Below are positions 48,020 through 60,393 of a stretch of 64,000 nt of DNA, piece by piece. Source of the DNA: Smittia aterrima (Eukaryota > Arthropoda > Insecta > Diptera > Chironomidae); assembly GCA_033063855.1 (NCBI GenBank), contig CP093829.1, positions 6,892,243 through 6,956,242 of the forward strand. The letters are read 5' to 3'. A model generated the notes under the pieces. It was not told the origin of the DNA and ran no database searches. It was given only the letters and a program-made list of their open reading frames with translations. Within the stretch, counting starts at the first letter, position 1, and each line of letters starts with the position of its first letter. The position numbers and the translations under genes are program-made.

Positions 48020-50229
48020 TTATTGTAGTTGCCCGTTCATTCGTAGCTCCAGCTCTTCCTCTTCCTTTGTCAATGGGACCGTCGTGTGATTGTATAATCC
48101 TTGGGCCATCAGCTGAAGTGCAAGAGAGTTCTTTGTGCCAGATGTTTTCTTGATTTTCGCTCTTTTGTTCTGGAACCATATTTTGATTTGAGCCTCATTA
48201 AGTCCCAGCTCTGCGCTTAACTGTTGTCGCCTTTTCTCAGTCAAATATCGATTTTCATTAAATTCCCTCTGCGAAAATGAAAAATTTCCCAAGTAAGTTT
48301 ATGTAAAAGAAGCACGAAAAGTTATTAAGCACGAATGTACCTTGAGTCGCGAAAGTTGCTCATTAGAGAATGCAGTGCGGGGTCTCTTCTCGTCGTCTCC
48401 CTTCTCCTTTTTTTCCTTTGGCCGTCGGTAGCGGGGACCTTTAAACAAGAACAAAGAGAGAGAGAGGGAGATCTTAGAATTTATTTTCCTTCTTTTTCTT
48501 ATTTTTCTCTCGCCCGAGATCGTCGTCGTCGACAAAAGTATAAACATTTAAAACAAATTCAGAGTGCTTGTACTGTTGATTGCTGACTTTTCGATCCCCA
48601 TAAATAACACTTTCAATTAAACTGATAATCAAAAAATGAAAATCGAAATTAATGCCTTTCGTCTGCTACTGAAAACACAAATTAATCATTTCAAAATCTT
48701 GATTCAATTTTCTGTCGTCACACGAAAAATCTCTTCACGAGTTTGTCCTTAAAATATTTACACGAAAGTTGATGTCACGAGAATGAATGAGTGAGACGGA
48801 GAGAAGAAAAATGTTTTAGAGTAAATAGAATGCTATAAATCAATCAGCAGTTTTACTCTGTTTCAATGAGAATTTATGGTCGTGATTATGATTCAAGCAT
48901 AAAAATATTTATAGCTTCGTAATTGCTGAATATTTCTTCTTTCATAAACTCAAATGTTATCATCGACGAGGAATCGTAAACAAAAAGGAAAAAAAGTTTA
49001 GTTTTTCGCGTTTTCAGCGTTCTCGAGCTAGCTAACAGACTTTTCACATGTCAAGCTCAACCGCGGACTTTTAATTATTGATCATTAATGTTCTCAGCGC
49101 AAATGCAATGCAAATTGTTGAACACATTTGTAATTGAGTTATTACTGAGATCGTCGACTTGGCGAGTGCTCTGTTATTAAATTTTCTAGTTTTCATTTTG
49201 TTATTTTCTCTTGTACTCACCAGAGCTTGGGCGATCCGAGTATCTGGTGCAGAATATCTGAGCGAAAAGGAAGAAAATACATAATAAGTCAATTTCCCAT
49301 GAACAAGCAACGCTCTTCCACTCTTCACTTACCCATGCCGGCCACATTTTTTGGCTTTCATCTTTGCTTGTGCTGGCTTCTGATGTGCAATCATCCGAGT
49401 CAACGCTTTCGGCTGGCGATTGCTGGATCTTAATGGAATCTAAGCTGACTTTTGTCGGTTTATTTGGCGATTGAGTGACATTCTCTTGTCCAATCTGAGA
49501 GATTGTTTTACATAATCCACCGAGCGGTGGAATTTTCGTCGACGATGATGATGATGAATGATAGTTTGGAGTTGGTTGCTTCTTATGGCTGTTGAGAATT
49601 TCTTCATGAATTTTTGGATATGCCGATAAGCTATTGAAAAGGCTGTTTCTTAAATTGTTATTATCACTTTCGCTGCGAGGAGTTGTTGCATGTTTTGTAC
49701 TATAATCAAATATTTCCGACAGACGGAAGTTGCTTAGGAATATGGAAGATGGATTTTGAACGAATGGTTTCGCCGTACTCGACGAGTTATTGCTGATAAA
49801 GTCCTTCAACTCGAAAGGTCGGAAAATTGTTTTCTCTTCCTCTAGTTTCACTGGCTTTGGTCCAAAGCTATCGCTTAATATGTTTGATATCGAGAAGCTC
49901 ACGCTGCTTGCTTTGGATGTAAAAGTCTTGTCATAGGGATCATCATCCACATTGATGTCGGTCTCTTCATCTTCAGTTACGATTTCGTGTTTATGATTCA
50001 CATCACCTGGAGATGGAGCGAGGAGAAGGAAGGAAAAAAAAGAAACAACGCAATGAAGGAATGAAAAATGGTTTCTCTAATTTTCAATCTTACACATTGT
50101 TGTTGCTGGCGATGAAGCATTCGATGAGTTTCTCGAAAAGCTGTTTGGTGTATTTGGAAGCATTTCTCTAGTGCTATCGGAAGCAGCTGCCGGGCTGTAG
50201 CAGAATCTTGAACCATCCTCGAGAGCCAT
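48020..50229 (-). CDS. en: engrailed homeodomain protein
   Basis: Five exons: complement(join(48020..48268,48341..48438,49221..49257,49333..50006,50094..50229)), 397 residues. The N terminus MALEDGSRF matches the MALED start of Drosophila Engrailed. Exon 1 ends ATG T|GTAAGA, the only donor that keeps phase with exon 2. EH1 SFSISNIL lies at about 82-89; EH2 MWPAWIFCTRYSDRPSSG at about 266-283; exon 3 joins directly to PRYRRPKEKKEK with no RS microexon. The homeodomain is at 299-358 (EKRPRTAFSNEQLSRLK | REFNENRYL ... IWFQNKRAKIKK), followed by LALQLMAQGLYNHTTVPL. Engrailed is a sequence-specific repressor of segment polarity and neural identity. A GA repeat (about 48455-48470) sits in the last-but-one intron. 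The 5' side opens onto about 10 kb of non-coding DNA before toutatis. Confidence 0.94.
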
Positions 50230-53200
50230 TTTGATGATGTGACTTTAATTCCACCACCACACAAAAAAAGCAAGAGTCAAAGTATTCGTCGACTCTAATT
50301 GTAATTTTCCACTTTTTGCATGATATGTGATATAATAACTTCTAATCAAAAATCCATTTGTAGTTGAACACACCCAAAATTACTTTTTTTTCTTTCTTTC
50401 TTTCTTCTTTCTCTTTTCCTTTGTTAATTATATTTTTTTTTCGGGGTTCACTCAAAAGGTTTGTAGTACTCAATTTCGATTTCGGCGTATAATTATAATT
50501 AATTAATTATTGTCACTAGGCGAGCACACACAATTGCTAATGTATGCTTATGTTGTGAAAAATAATTATTTTCATGCTCAACTTAATGCGGACGACATGT
50601 GTTCTTGCTTTGTTTTCACTTAACTATCTCGACTTCACTTTGACTCATGAAGGAAGAAAAAAAACGACTTTGATTTCTGTCTCTTTGCGATTAGTGATCA
50701 CCTGACAGTTTGAAATGAATGAGAGCTCAAGAAATATTGAAAATTGACTGAAATAATGTAGTTGTTTTTGTTATTTTTAAACGAATATCTTAATAAAAGA
50801 CTAAAAGCCCGACAGCAATACTTTCTACATAACAAGATATCTCCGATACATAAGCGAGCAAGTGAGAAGTCACCAGCTCTCGACTAACTCAAGGCAGTTT
50901 CGATATCTTTTGGGATATTTCCCTTCGTCGAACATAAACAAGCGCAAACTGAGTGAAGTGGGATGTGGCCTCCGGAGAATGAAGAAACCAGTGCGGTTAT
51001 TTAATCAGCTCAATTATGTACACTCCGCACAGCTTTATTAAAAAAATATTCTGGTTAAATTATACGAAAAAAAACGAACTTCAATAAGTATTTTAACAAA
51101 ATGAGATATCACATTTAAAGAATATTGCAAGCTCTTTCTTGTTATTTCATGATTAGTATTTGGTATTGTTGTGTATGCTTTTACAACAGAAATTATATTA
51201 TTGACGATTGGGAATTAAGAGCTAAACAAATCTTGATTCTTTAATGACAGCGCGAGCGATTTGTTTGTTACTTTGATTCGCAGTCAGTTGATGTCACGAC
51301 TGAGCGATTTTGTTTCGTTAGAAAGCTCAAATATCCTTTGCTTAATTTATGATAAGAGAATTCATTAATCTCACATTTCCAGTTTCGCCCATTCGACTTT
51401 ACGTTTGAGTTATGGCCGATTAGGACGCGACAAAAATTTAAAGTCGAGAAAGACATCAAAATTAGACATTCGCGCAACTGTTAAATAAATAATTTGATAC
51501 GAAGTGGACGGCTAAATAGGCCGATTCATTTCAAATCCTGCTTTGAAGAAGCTAATCGCTTTAATCAAGGAGTTGAGAGTTGAGTGGATTGAGAATTCTT
51601 GTTTTGAATTTATTTCAAATATTTCTCAGGATTAATCTTGATTTATAAATTTATGTAGAAGTTTGTTTAATATTTGAAAATCCTAATAAACTTTAGCTTC
51701 GCTCTATGGTTGATCGTCGAAGAGGGAAACTCATAAAGCCTCAATAAATGTATTTGATGGAGCGATTTGATCGAAAACATTTTGATTGAGTGATGCTCGT
51801 TATGGTTTTATGCTGCAAGCAAAGTGATAATTTTATTGCAGATCAATAAAGCTTTGACACGTTTTTGTGATTTAAGAAATTTGTTTTTATTTTAATTTCC
51901 ATGTAAAAATGACAAATCGACTTAACCACAAAGACCAACGATGCTTAATCATCCTCAGAATCTTTTTGTAAGTGTCTGATATCTAATAAAACAACTTAAG
52001 GATAACTTTACCTCTTAAACCTGTGTAACATAAAAATCGTTTATGATTTGAAAGATAAACGACGATTGAAAATATAAAACACGTCAAAAGAATAAGCCTT
52101 AGATCATCACAAAGCATTTCTTTTCCTTCATTAGAGAAGTTAATGATGCTCGACAGCGGGACCGCTCACAGTGCCCGAAAATTGTTTAGTGAGCGAGCGA
52201 TGTTCGTTCTGTTTGAGATTGAGGCACGCAAAGCTAAATTTTAATTATTTTACTTTGATTTGGTCTTAATTTGAATTCGGTATGAATGGAATTGCTTGCG
52301 GAAGCTTTAATTTCGGGTAATTGTATGAAAGTTTTGTTGTTTGGTTTCCCATAGAAAATCCAAACGACGTTTTGATCATATCAAGAAGGCATCATGGTAA
52401 TTTCAAAGAAGGTTTTGCCAGTTCTCTCTTCAACGAATTAAGGAAATTTTCGTTTCGTTCGCATGTTCCCTTCGCGAGAAAGCGACTGCGCGTCTCAAAG
52501 AGAATCAATCCACTTACTTATGAGGATCAATAAGTGTTTTGCCTCAATCAAGTCATTGAAATGTAATAAGTTCGAGAACATGCACAAACGAGAAACCTTG
52601 GACTACCTACGTGAATCACGCAATTTCGCTCGTTTTTTTCGGGAATGGTTTCATTTAGACCCCAAATTGCAATGTGTGAAGGAAAAGACTTGAAGAACGA
52701 AGAAGTTTTTTTATTCGTAAGTCGATTCGTAATTTATTGCTCCTAACAAACGTTAACATGATTTAGTGACATGGCAATAGCTCGTTTAACCACATGCCAA
52801 CGACTTCTATCAAACTCCTGTTGTCCTTAAGTTGAATTACACGAAAATATTCAAACCTTTCTAGGAAATAACTCCTCGAGCAATTAGCAATCGAATGAAG
52901 CTTACTTTGAAAGCATTTTACAACGACAATCTGATTTTATGTTCCGAATTAATGAGCTTCGTCTTCAACTCCTAATTAAGATGAGGCAGGCCAAGCCTTA
53001 TTTAAAATAATTTATTATTCGCCGAGCTCATCACGATCATCATCTTTTTAGCCGAGTTGAAAAATCTTATCGCGTGAATAATTCTCCTCCTCGATCGACT
53101 CTTCGACTCTTCACGGTAAATAAAAGTTTTGTCTGAAGAGCGGGAAATAAATTAAGCAATCATTGTGTTTTCGATCGCTGTACTTGTTCATGAGAAACGT

Positions 53201-56200
53201 CATTTCACTCGCTTCCAAGTTGGTTGAAAATAAATGCTTCACATCAATGACGAACAAATCGTTTTCGGAAAATAAAAAGCAGAAGAAGAAGAAGACGAGC
53301 AATTCTACTTTTGATATATTTAAATAAACACATTTTTTTAATGATGATTTTGACAATATCGTTATATTTGATATTTCCAATTCAGCGATTTCGATTAAGG
53401 TTTCTTGGCGAAGCAAAAAAAAATAAACACATCGTTTAGTGTTGTCAGTCGCGAGTGTCGAGGATTTCATGCCAAAAATAAAACTCTTTTCGTGGATTTG
53501 CAGCTCTTTGTTTCTCGAGAAAGTGACGGAACGGCAATTTATGAATAAATATTTAATAAAGTGAACACTTCTCACTGATTTCGCTTCGGCTTGTGACGAC
53601 AATTTCTGTTAATTTATTTCCACCCGAAAGGAAAACGTAAAAATTTCGCTTCAAGCGAAAGAGACTTTTTGCAGACTTTGGACCAGATTGAAACTTCGAA
53701 GATGTCTTCTTTCGATAACTCGCGATGTGCTTCACGGAAAAAAAATTATGCTTTGGAGAAGAAATATGGAGAAGACTTCGGAACGCCCATGTTATCGTCC
53801 GAAAATATTCTTTCTGTTGAACATGGAATGTTTTCTAATTCTTCTAATTCCTTTCGCCTTTATATTTCTCATTGGATGAGCACAGCGTTTTTGAAAGAGT
53901 CTCAAGTCGTTTGATGTTTAATATATACACCAAAAGATATATAAACACATTATCGTCGAATCTTTTATAGTTTTCAACTTTAAAAAGTGATTATCCTCTC
54001 ATGTTGTCGATTCCCGAAAAGCGAGAGAACATAAAATATAAAATGATAAAGTATTTTTCTACAGGTAGATATATTTTTCTTGAAGGAATTCGTTGCGCGG
54101 TGTTTTACAAAAAAAATAAACATACAATTTACGATAAACATTAACCGAAAAATGGTATAGGAAAAAAGAAAATGAATTCAAAAGTTGTATATAAAAAAAT
54201 TAAACCTTATTTTCCTCTCTCCGCTTTGAGCACCTTTTGCTGCCTCATTTATATAAAAATTCAACGTGTGTGGTCCGAGCGAGCTGGCTCGGAATTGTTG
54301 AAACATTTTGACTTTTAGTAACAATCCCGAAGATGTAATGATACAACAAAAAACATCTATCAAAATTAAATAATATGATACAACAACACAGCACAGCATA
54401 ACAACAGCAATAAAACTAGAACATCAAGAAAATAGAGAAACAGAATAGCTGATAATTTGTTTATGTATACCGTTCGTTCTCTCCACAATAACAAAGTGGC
54501 CATTGTTGAGAAGTTGGTAAGCAGCGATAGACTTAATAGAAGAAAACATTTCGTATTAAGCAGCAGCAGCAATAAGAAAGAAAAAGAGACTTGGAAAACC
54601 AGCGAGAGACGAGAACGTAAACAAAAGCGATTGAAACATTTTACGATCCATTCCCGCATCTTAATGATTCTAATTATAAGATGGTTCCTCCAAAGCCTTT
54701 GGTAGAAATATTTTAATGGAATCATTTTACTCAAAATCTTGCTCGGTCATTAGATTTTTTTTTCTTCATTAATTTCTCGACTCAACTCAACTCGTCTCGG
54801 ATTGAATTGAAATGTAGCCGCTCATCAAGAAATTGCTTCTTTTATTAACTTTTCTTGATTTTTCATTCCCCGGGTCGTCGAGGCAAATATTTGAATTATG
54901 TGAAAATCAAATAACGAACGTGAAAACTTCCGATCTCCGTGTTCTCGCTAATAAACGCTTCTCCGATAAATCAACCATTTTCAATTTTTCACCCTCGGAT
55001 GATAATAGAAACTCGGAAATATAACAAAACCACATTGTAAACATACGAAGATGAGCGACAGATGTTGTTAAGTACTTGAAGAGCAGAGAGAAGCCCTCTC
55101 CCGTCATTATCATTTCATGGAAACCAATATTTTTATGTTACATTGGCAACGAGGGGATGATAGACTGAATTATTCAATTTATACGTTTCGATTATTATGT
55201 GTGCCATGTTTTTGTGCAATGAACACATTTATGGTTAATATTGTGGGCTCTCTCTTTGGTTTTCTTTTTTTTTGCCTCGATCACAGAAACACGACAGAAA
55301 TTTGTGAAGCAGATTGCTATTATTAAAGTGCCAATCAGCATTCAATTGATGACGCAAAGCATTTCACTGTGATCATAATTGAAGATTTTTTTTTGTGTTT
55401 TTTGACGCCGAAGAATTTATCGACCGCCGGAAGACAGAAATCTCTTTTTGAGTTTGTTGAAAAGTAAGAAATAAAAGTCAAAGCAAGTGATGATGGCGAG
55501 AGAATCAATTAAACTGAAATTGCCGGCAATTTTCCCTCCAACAAGGATTTGCGGCCGTGAAACTCTTTGCAGTCCTCACGGATTTTAAAAAATTCATAAT
55601 TTTCAACGTCGGCCATGTTTCATAACCACACCCACTCTTTATAAAAGTGATGTCACTAATAAACGCTTAGCATTTCATATCAGAGAAGCATTCAACCCCT
55701 ATTTGTTCTGTTTATCATCGTAAAATTAATATTCAACTCCTCGCAATCGTCGGCTCTTCCCTTCTGCATTCAGCCTAGTTCAAACATTGGCAAAATCTAC
55801 TTAATAATTTGTTAAACGAAGGGAGCGAGGATTGGAATAATTGAAAAGATTTAATCATGATGTAAAAGGATGATTACTTTATGTACTTTGATATCGTTTA
55901 AAGCCACAAGGAATGCTCTGCTCCTCTTGGCAAGGGAACAAGCACACTCGGCATTAATAAACTGGATTGGGATACTTAAGGAAATGGCTTCGACTGAGAT
56001 AAATTTATTGATCGAGAGAGGAGCTACACAAATTTCTACTTTAACTGGTTATGTTGTTTGAAATCGTCCCGTGAACATAAAACATTTAACAAATCAGCTC
56101 TTTTTTCGATGTTTCAGAATAATAAAAAAGTTTAGTTTTGTCTTCCTTTTACCTACCGAGGCAAAGGAAGATTGTCAATGAGATAAATCGCTTCGAATCC

Positions 56201-58197
56201 TATTTTTCTTTTGGCTCCAACAGACAAGTCATTTGATGCGGCAATAGACAATAACTTTCAATGAAATCAAGAGAATTGTCCTCGTTCAAATAGGTGCAAC
56301 GTGAAAAGAAAAGTGGCACTACATGCCTCCTGTTGCCTTTCTGACTTTTGTAGATTTACCGAAAAAGTTGTTTGTTGTGACAATGTTTTGAAAACTATTT
56401 GTTACAAAGCAGGCTCAGTTTTGCGCCCTAACATGTTTTGACATAAGTTGACCGCATTGATAAAACGGTTTTGTTAAAAAAATTAATAGTTAGAGTTTCT
56501 TCGAGACCTCACACAGTGCAAAGGTTTTTGCCGACGAGGATCTCGCAATGTTTATCATTTTTGACTTTAAACGCTTTTCAGCCCGAAATATCATTTTGTT
56601 TGAAGTTTTTTTCTTTACGACTTTTATGAGACTGAGATGACAAAAGTCAAGGGAAGTCTTTTCAATCATTAAATTCATTGCATTAAGGACTTAATAGAAA
56701 TCGTTTAGACAGAATTGCACTTAAAGCAAAAGTAAGGAACGCAAATCTCGACTTCATAATTTTGCTCGTTGATTTCAATGAACGAAAAAAAAAACTCAAA
56801 AGCTTCTTAGCAGTGGAGACTAAGCTCTTTAATACTTAATTACGCGATTAAAAAGCAAGTTACGTTATGATGTGACTGGTCCGTTCTCCATCTTTGACAA
56901 TTAAATGCAGATCGCTTCGAAAATCGGAGAGAAAAATCTCGGCAATTTGTGTCTTTCGTCTTTTTCCCAATGCCAGTCTCAGACAATTAGTTGAAGCTCA
57001 TTATTTAAGAGTTTTGGGACTGGATCGGAGTAGATCTTCTTAATTATAGCGTATGAGAGTCAAAATATTTTGACTTTCCGAGATCACAATAGATCTTCTC
57101 TTCTTACAGGTAAAATTGTTAAATTGTTCTTCTTCATTTCTTGTAGCAAAAGACTTTTTGATTTTTCCGCTTCGGGCACCGAACAACAAAGGATCTCCAC
57201 ATTAAACCAAAGAAAGACCTTTCTTGTAGAAAACATGAAAAGTTGAAAATCACCACAAATTTGATCAACAAATTTTTGTTTGTGAAATGTTTGTCAAACA
57301 CCGCAAAAGCAATTGTCGCAAATCAAGGTGGGTGGCCGATACACAAAAGTTCTCACGTGATCTTTCAATTTGCTGTTGACATCGGATTGCTGGCGAATTT
57401 TTGAGGATTTCATTAAGAAATTTATCAAAATATTTCTTCGTTTAATTCGAGCCACTTTACTCGGAGAGAGCTCAAACTACTTGGTAAGCTTCTGTTAAAC
57501 AACGTTCACCCCAACATTAACATACGCATTAAATTAGCGTGATAATTATTGATGGTTGAGACAATGAATGATGAAGTTAATTTCGTGAACAATTAATCAA
57601 TCTACATCAATGAAAATATAATTGAAGTGAATTGAAATAATTATTCTAGACACTCTAATAGTTTTCTCATTTTTTTTTTGGTTTTCCAAAATCAGCATAA
57701 ATATTAATGAGTGAAATAAAGTTAATCGCATGCCTCAGCTTAGCCATTAAAGTTTGGAAAGAGCGATTTAAATATGGCAGCGAGCTTACAAGCAGCTGCA
57801 CGCTTCATTTTGTGGAGGTTCTTGAATGGAAACGTTTATGATTTCCAATATACGAAAATATTTTAATATTTTCGATGTTACGTAGATTGCTCATTATGAG
57901 AGAATTGGATTATAAAACTCAAGGATTGAGTTGAAACTCTTAAACGCACGAATAACATCGCTGAAAACTAATTTGAGACTTACTTTGAATAAACCTGCTG
58001 AGAATAAAATTTATCGTCTGCTGTTAAGAAAATGATTGATTCTGTTACATCAATTGATGTTTAAAGAATTTGTAAGAATGTAAATTCAAAGAATGAATAT
58101 TTAGAGGTTTAAGCAAAGTTTTACGAACAATAAGAAACCTTAGGAATTGGTTTGTTTCAAATATGGAGGAAAAAATTAAATTGGAATTATTATCCTC
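50230..58197. other. engrailed upstream region
   Basis: About 8 kb with no supported gene. The first few hundred bases are 5'UTR/promoter of engrailed, including a CTTT repeat at about 50390-50415. Open frames (for example 53111-53602 minus) are low-complexity, lack homology and splice support. By analogy with Drosophila this should hold enhancers and Polycomb response elements; no single site is claimed. Confidence 0.5.
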
Positions 58198-58813
58198 GGG
58201 TTCGAATCCCAGAAAACTTTCAATAGTCGAAAATAGATACTGTTTTTTCATTTTTATTATTTTAGTGGCAACAATTTCTTTATAAAATATCATCCTTGGG
58301 TTCGAATCCCATAAAGATTTATCCAATATCGCTATATCCAAATAATTTCTTTTTTATTGGTTTTCTTTTTTTAAAAAAAATTCAAAGGAAAGCTTCAGTT
58401 TTTGTTTATTCTTAAAGCTTAGAATACATACAAAGTGATGACAGTTTAGTTGACTTGCAAGCACAGAAAAAAATCAATAGTTTGGTCCGACTGAAGGTAT
58501 AAAAAAGTCAATCTGAATTACAAGGGTTCGAATCCCAGAAAACTTTAGTAACTTAATTCTAATTTAATTAATTAAAAAATTATTTATTTTTATTTTGTTG
58601 CAGGGATTTATTTATTTTTAATTCGTTTTCTTTTTTAATGGTTTTTCAAAGGAAAAGCATCAATTTTATTAAATTCTGAGTAAAAGCTGAAAATACTATC
58701 AAAGTGATTACAGTTTAGTTCATTTGTAAAAGCAGAGAGAAAACAAATAATTTGTTCAGATTGTAGGCTTGAGAGAAACAAGCTGAAAGAAGTAAAATGC
58801 TGGTTCGAATCCC
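58198..58813 (+). repeat. Array of four tRNA B-box sequences in diverged tandem units
   Basis: GGTTCGAATCCC occurs at 58198-58210, 58298-58310, 58524-58536 (each GGGTTCGAATCCC) and 58802-58813. The last two end units of about 280 bp that are recognisably duplicated (TTCAAAGGAAAGCTTCAGTT / TTCAAAGGAAAAGCATCAAT; CAAAGTGATGACAGTTTAGTT / CAAAGTGATTACAGTTTAGTT), but their flanks have diverged while the B-box stayed identical. This is the consensus TFIIIC-binding B-box of tRNA genes, yet no acceptor stem or cloverleaf can be folded around any copy. It may be a SINE relic or an extra-TFIIIC site cluster. Confidence 0.75.
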
Positions 58814-59796
58814 AAAAGATTTCTGAAATCTTTCAATTCTTGCATAATTTTTTTTTTGTTTTGTCATAAGTTATCAAATATTCTTTATTTTAAAGGATCT
58901 AAAGCAGCAAATCATTGATTTAATTCCATAACCAAGTCTAAGAAATTGCCGTTGAAACATTTTTAAAAGCATTAATGCAAGTTGAAGAATGACGATGGCG
59001 CTGACGATTTTTTTTAACTTTCTTAATTTCTACTAAATTAGATAAGTGACTTATTTCTAAACTCTTTATTCATGTGAGATATAAGACATTAATTTAATTT
59101 TTTAAATCATTTTCATTCATCAACGGATATTTTAAGACCGAGAAACATTCAACCCGTGCTTGCCATAGGCGAAACAAGAGAACAAGAGGTCAATCAAGAA
59201 CCGTACTCAGTAAATTCTTAATCGGAATAAGGACACTGAGGAATCAACCAAATTATAATTGCAACATTAACATCGAAAACTTCAAAAATCATGTAAATTT
59301 GAAACGACATAATAAAACAAACTTATTCAAAATAATTAAATAAATGTACTCTCATTCAACTTCCTTAATAAAACCAAGAATAAAATCGTATAAATATTTA
59401 AAAAGCCGATTAATGTTATAACAATCATGCTCTCTTTTGTGCTCACAAAAATTTTATGCTCAGTTTACGTGCGAAGTCCATTTGAAAAACCCCCTGGGCG
59501 ATATGATAAATCTTCTTAATTCTAAGTTGCGCGAAGAATAATTCAATTGCATTCAATTAAAACTGCAAATCTGGTAAATAATGGTGCGTGTAATGATGTG
59601 AATATTAAGAAAGTCAAATGAACAGTTCAAGTATCGAAGTTGATGGAAAAATAAGCATCGACCGGAATTCTTGTAGGAAAAATATTTTATGTCAACAATT
59701 AATCAGTGAAATCGTGAATTAATTTCGTTACGATAAGATTAGTTAGATCGTGCATTGTTCGATGAAGTGAAGATCACTTTGACATCCGACCAGTAA
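58814..59796. other. Gene-free interval
   Basis: AT-rich; no coding sequence, tRNA or repeat recognised beyond scattered homopolymer runs. Confidence 0.5.
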
Positions 59797-60060
59797 TTAA
59801 AACTTTAAACTAAGATTCGATAAAACTTTTATTGTATTTTCGCTTATCCCCGCCATGTTTAATACATTTTTTTGTCTTTTAACATCAAGATACATCAATT
59901 GCATATTCACGGATATTTTTGATTCGAAATTGATCCAAATAATTTTTAAAGTGGTTTTAAAACTTTCTTCATTTGTTAATGAGTCAATCTTTTCCAAGAC
60001 TTCAGCTGATTCATTTGACAAGTGAAGTCTTCTTGATTTCCACACATAAATTGCAAACAT
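59797..60060 (-). CDS. Small unrecognised open frame upstream of toutatis
   Basis: ATG-started 87-codon frame (MFAIYVWKSRRLHLSNESAE) with amphipathic character and ending SNLSLKF-stop. The frame is open a little further upstream (FYFQPFVSE) to a TGA. No known domain; faint resemblance to the C-terminal part of insect chemoreceptors is not enough to name it. It would be head to head with toutatis, 333 bp away. It could be chance in AT-rich DNA. Confidence 0.25.
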   Translation of the reverse strand: MFAIYVWKSRRLHLSNESAEVLEKIDSLTNEESFKTTLKIIWINFESKISVNMQLMYLDVKRQKNVLNMAGISENTIKVLSNLSLKF

Positions 60061-60393
60061 TTCCGATACAAAAGGTTGAAAATAAAATTTATGTTTTCAA
60101 AGAAAGATGACACAAGAAGGAGAGAGAAAAAAAAAGTCGACGGAGTCTCCGTACGAAGAAGACGCCAAATATTGATTTTTACACGACTCGCATAAATCTG
60201 TTTCGATACCAATAAATTTCTTCGATTCTAGGTTTCGGAAATGAATTAAATTGTCGTGCTAGTGCTAAGTGAATTCAAAGATGTGACTCATTAAAATGCT
60301 TTGATGTGAGCAAAGGAACTGAAGTTGAACGACGACAGTATTAAATACACAGTATCACAAAATAAATTAGCCGCTTAAACTTAGTGAATAAAA

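Noticed and set aside
50225..50229. Pho-like GCCAT at the engrailed start codon
   Set aside because: It is simply the reverse complement of ATG-GC and too short to be evidence for a Polycomb site.
53111..53602. 163-codon minus frame upstream of engrailed
   Set aside because: Low-complexity composition (Phe/Lys/Ser runs), no family resemblance, no splice support; expected by chance in AT-rich DNA.
54366..54734. 122-codon Leu-rich minus frame
   Set aside because: Hydrophobic runs come from CTT/TTG-rich simple sequence; no domain.
58198..58813. tRNA genes
   Set aside because: Only the B-box/T-loop sequence is present; no acceptor stem, D arm or anticodon arm can be built.
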